A DNA stretch of 64,000 nucleotides, taken from contig CALJDG010000048.1 of the NCBI GenBank assembly GCA_938023865.1, positions 26,515-90,514 on the forward strand, given 5' to 3'. This stretch comes from an uncultured archaeon. GTDB lineage: Archaea > Thermoproteota > Bathyarchaeia > Bathyarchaeales > Bathycorpusculaceae. Positions 61,605-64,000 of this stretch are shown here, piece after piece (the stretch's first letter is position 1; every line of letters begins with the position of its first letter). Position numbers and translations under genes: made by a program. The notes beneath the pieces are model-generated. The model was not told the origin of the DNA. It did not search any database and saw only the letters and a program-made list of their open reading frames with translations.

Positions 61605-63344
61605 GTGAAGGTTATGAACGTACGAATGGATGTTAAAGGTGTTTCAACCCTTTTGATTATAATTCTCATGATAATTTCAGCAATTGTTGGGGGAATAATT
61701 TCTTACGCCTTCACCATCGCCTACTTTACTAAAAAACCAGAAGGAACAACCCTTGCAATTACAGATGTCCGCATCGATAAGGAAGACGTCAGCCAATTCA
61801 CCATTTCCGTGCTTAACCCTTCTTACTCTCCAACAGATGCTACTGTTTCCAGAATAGCAATAAGCCTCGAAGAAGAGATGCAGCTCTACGATGTTGTTAA
61901 AACAGAACCGACCCTTGAAAATGGAATCGTTATCCCCATAGGCGAGTCTAAAAACATAACATGCATGAAGGTTAGGAGAGATAAAGCAAACGTCACACTT
62001 GGGGAACTCATTGGGAGTTATGGTTTCGCCGGGAAAAATATAATTATGCACGTGTTTTCTCCGGATTCGGTAGCCGCAAACGTAAAGGTAAAAGCTCCTT
62101 ACGTGAATCTCGACATAGCTGAGAAGTTTGACTCAAAATTCTCGTTCAAGAAATTTAACATAACTTTGACAAATAGTCCTCAATCAGAGGTTGATATAAT
62201 CATTAATGATATATTAATTGGCGGAATAGATGCACAAGCTAACCGCACAATTAAAGGAACCATAATTCCCAAAAATGGCGTACCTGTATGTTTCATGTTT
62301 AATGGAAGCTGGCATGGAGTTGTTAAGACATCAATTATTGTTTACACAAAGCAAGGATACATTTTCCGCAAAGAAGCTGAGCTAAAAAATGTAGAGGCAA
62401 CAATCCAAAACGTTAGTTTCAACATTGAGCGCAGAGACCACTTTAATGTGACAATTTTAAACTTTGCAGAATCCGCCCACTACGCAAACCTCACAATGAT
62501 TAAATGTAGGCTAAACAACGGAACCTACATCCCAGAAAAACTTTGCGATCCTCCTGTTGGAATAGCCCCAAATTCAACAGTCACCATCAGATACGATTGG
62601 AATTGGACAGAATATAGAGGAAGAAACATAACCATTGTGGCTCATTTCCTCCAAGATTTCGAAACCGCATTCTACACTGCGATCACCCCGCCTCCAATAA
62701 TAGTTAAAGTTTTGAATGAAACAAGCGTTTTTAATCCAAAGGACAAAGAACACTTTAACATAGCGATTCAGAATCATGTTTCATCGATTGAAGCTATCAA
62801 CGTGACAAAGATTGTTGTGAAAGGAGCAGTATTGAACGGCACAAAAGTGGATCCATCGCTTCCGTACGGGCTTATTGCACGGGGCGATTACACGACATTT
62901 AAATGCGACTTTAATTGGGCAAGTTTCGTGAGTGTTACCGACAGAAACTTAACACTAACAGTGCATGTTGTGGCAAGCATGTCGCGAAAGGAATACGCAT
63001 TTGATTTTGCTTTCGTTCTTCCAGTAGCAGAGCTCAACATTACATCCGTAGGCTGTGTAGAGATTGGTGGGATGAAATACTTGAATATAACCATTAAAAA
63101 CATGAATTATTCAATGTGGAACTTGACTTTGGCAAAAATTGTTATAACGGCTCAAGAGCTGACTGTTCCGCTAGAGTATGTATTTCCAAAAGGTCATACT
63201 CTTATAAATGTCGGCAGCGAGATTGTTTTGATATGTTCCTTTGATTGGCAAGAATACTTGGACAAAGATATAACAGTAACTGTCGTCACGGATGAGCGTG
63301 TAGAGGCTTCACGAGTTTATCATATTCCACAAAGTATCGCATAA
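61605..63344 (+). CDS. Membrane-anchored surface protein with tandem Ig-like repeats
   Basis: 579 residues starting at GTG. A single membrane helix near the N terminus (about 10-35: VSTLLIIILMIISAIVGGIISYAFTIAYF) anchors a long external region. That region is made of about five repeats of roughly 100 residues, each with an F-N-I/T-V-x-N strand (FTISVLNPSYS, FNITLTNSPQS, FNVTILNFAES, FNIAIQNHVSS, LNITIKNMNYS) and ending near W-x-x-Y or an equivalent plus a beta strand. Sequons N-x-S/T are frequent (NITC, NVTL, NGTY, NWTEY, NVTK). Likely a stalk or cell-surface component glycosylated by AglB. No known family recognised. Confidence 0.8.
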   Translation: MKVMNVRMDVKGVSTLLIIILMIISAIVGGIISYAFTIAYFTKKPEGTTLAITDVRIDKEDVSQFTISVLNPSYSPTDATVSRIAISLEEEMQLYDVVKTEPTLENGIVIPIGESKNITCMKVRRDKANVTLGELIGSYGFAGKNIIMHVFSPDSVAANVKVKAPYVNLDIAEKFDSKFSFKKFNITLTNSPQSEVDIIINDILIGGIDAQANRTIKGTIIPKNGVPVCFMFNGSWHGVVKTSIIVYTKQGYIFRKEAELKNVEATIQNVSFNIERRDHFNVTILNFAESAHYANLTMIKCRLNNGTYIPEKLCDPPVGIAPNSTVTIRYDWNWTEYRGRNITIVAHFLQDFETAFYTAITPPPIIVKVLNETSVFNPKDKEHFNIAIQNHVSSIEAINVTKIVVKGAVLNGTKVDPSLPYGLIARGDYTTFKCDFNWASFVSVTDRNLTLTVHVVASMSRKEYAFDFAFVLPVAELNITSVGCVEIGGMKYLNITIKNMNYSMWNLTLAKIVITAQELTVPLEYVFPKGHTLINVGSEIVLICSFDWQEYLDKDITVTVVTDERVEASRVYHIPQSIA

Positions 63345-63396
63345 GCCTTTTATCCTTTAAGCTTAAAAGCGTTGTTTCTCTAAGGTGAGGTAAGGA

Positions 63397-64000
63397 TTGG
63401 TCAATGTAAGGGTTACTGAGCGGGTCCGCACCATTGAGTATGCCATTCGCGATGTAATTGTTTATGCTAAAGTGCTTGCAAAGGCTGGGAGGAAAATTTA
63501 TTACTTAAACATTGGAGATCCTGTGGCCTTTGATTTTGATACTCCTGAGCATATTAAGCAAGCTTTATTTGAAGCCGTTAAGAGCGGGGCTAACGCTTAC
63601 TCCGCTTCTGAAGGTTTGCCTGAACTCAGAGAAGCCATTAGTGAGAAGGAAAAGCGATTGAATGGTGTGGATATTTCAGCCGACGATGTTATTGTGACGT
63701 CTGGAATTTCGGAAGGCATTCAAATGATTATGGCTGCCCTTATTGATGTAGGAGATGAGATCCTTCTTCCTGGCCCAACTTATCCGCCCTACATTTCATA
63801 TACAAGATTTTTTGGCGGGAAGCCCGTTACTTACGAAACCGTTGAGGAGCAAGGCTGGCAGCCAAACGTAAAAGATTTGGAAAGAAAAATTTCGAGTAAA
63901 ACCCGCGCAATTGTTATTATCAATCCCAACAATCCATGTGGTGCTCTTTACGATGAGAAAATTTTGAGGAAAATTTTGGATTTAGCCGCTGAGCATGGCA
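63397..64000 (+). CDS. Pyridoxal-phosphate aminotransferase, class I/II (partial, cut by window end)
   Basis: The first 201 codons from TTG 63397, with GGTGAGG 6 bases upstream, read VNVRVTERVRTIEYAIRDVIVYAKVLAKAGRKIYYLNIGDPVAFDFDTPEHIKQAL. They continue with YSASEGLPELREAISEKE, VIVTSGISEGIQMIMAALIDVGDEILLPGPTYPPY and IVIINPNNPCGALYDEKIL. The G-D-P, Y-x-x-S-x-G-L-x-E-L-R-x-A-I and N-P-N-N-P-x-G motifs mark fold-type I aminotransferases, closest to AlaA/AspC-type alanine or aspartate enzymes. The PLP lysine lies beyond the window. No neighbour to the right is visible. Confidence 0.93.
   Translation, partial: MVNVRVTERVRTIEYAIRDVIVYAKVLAKAGRKIYYLNIGDPVAFDFDTPEHIKQALFEAVKSGANAYSASEGLPELREAISEKEKRLNGVDISADDVIVTSGISEGIQMIMAALIDVGDEILLPGPTYPPYISYTRFFGGKPVTYETVEEQGWQPNVKDLERKISSKTRAIVIINPNNPCGALYDEKILRKILDLAAEHG

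Overview
The window is a gene-dense stretch of an archaeal chromosome. Archaeal markers are the group II chaperonin, family B DNA polymerase, RadB, CarS for ether lipids, beta-prefoldin with DUF3194, AglB/Stt3, endonuclease Q, archaeal PGK and ApgM, TldD/TldE and class III signal-peptide pilins. A TackOD1-like zinc protein, frequent TTG/GTG starts and the overall gene set point to the TACK side, most like Bathyarchaeia. That placement is inferred from remembered families, not from a search. No tRNA, rRNA, CRISPR array, insertion sequence or prophage was seen, and no stretch above 300 bases lacks a gene or gene remnant.

Layout. 1-12 kb: thermosome, Sua5, a CBS protein, a UbiD-family decarboxylase with a small partner, endonuclease III, a Clp1-like RNA kinase with an RNase H-fold neighbour, RadB, CarS and topoisomerase I with two small genes. 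12-17.5 kb: a 54-residue zinc ribbon, GcvT, the N-glycosylation pair Stt3/AglB and a GlcNAc-1-P transferase, then a QueT-type transporter behind a structured leader. 17.5-30.5 kb: PolB, a threonyl-tRNA synthetase with a frameshift, an RNA m5C methyltransferase, agmatinase, two overlapping moeA genes, an endonuclease IV-like protein and zinc-ribbon proteins. 30.5-36.2 kb: a pilus operon (one ATPase, two half-size platform proteins, two pilin-like proteins). 36.2-41.2 kb: a probable ribosomal protein eL41, a hexuloisomerase-like SIS protein, an ECF transporter core (A, A', T), a DHH phosphoesterase, DUF3194 and beta-prefoldin. 41.5-49.6 kb: GcvH with a flavin disulfide reductase, GAPDH, PGK, GH57 amylase and two glycosyltransferases. 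49.6-64 kb: a polyferredoxin, TldD/TldE, endonuclease Q, a decayed HAD pseudogene, an NAD-kinase-like protein, ApgM, ProS, an amino-acid oxidase-like flavoprotein, a repeat-containing surface protein and a cut-off aminotransferase.

How it fits together. Sugar metabolism is covered by GH57, glycogen-synthase-like GTs, GAPDH, PGK and ApgM. GcvT and GcvH suggest one-carbon/glycine metabolism. Stt3 and the GlcNAc-1-P transferase would glycosylate sequon-rich surface proteins such as the pilin-like proteins and the 579-residue repeat protein. The ECF core could energise QueT.

The strongest candidate for something undescribed is the 5' leader of queT (about 16857-16922). It can fold into an 8-bp stem whose loop pairs with the Shine-Dalgarno sequence, with a second hairpin in between. 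This is the architecture of the bacterial preQ1-II riboswitch, here in an archaeon and directly downstream of a TATA box.
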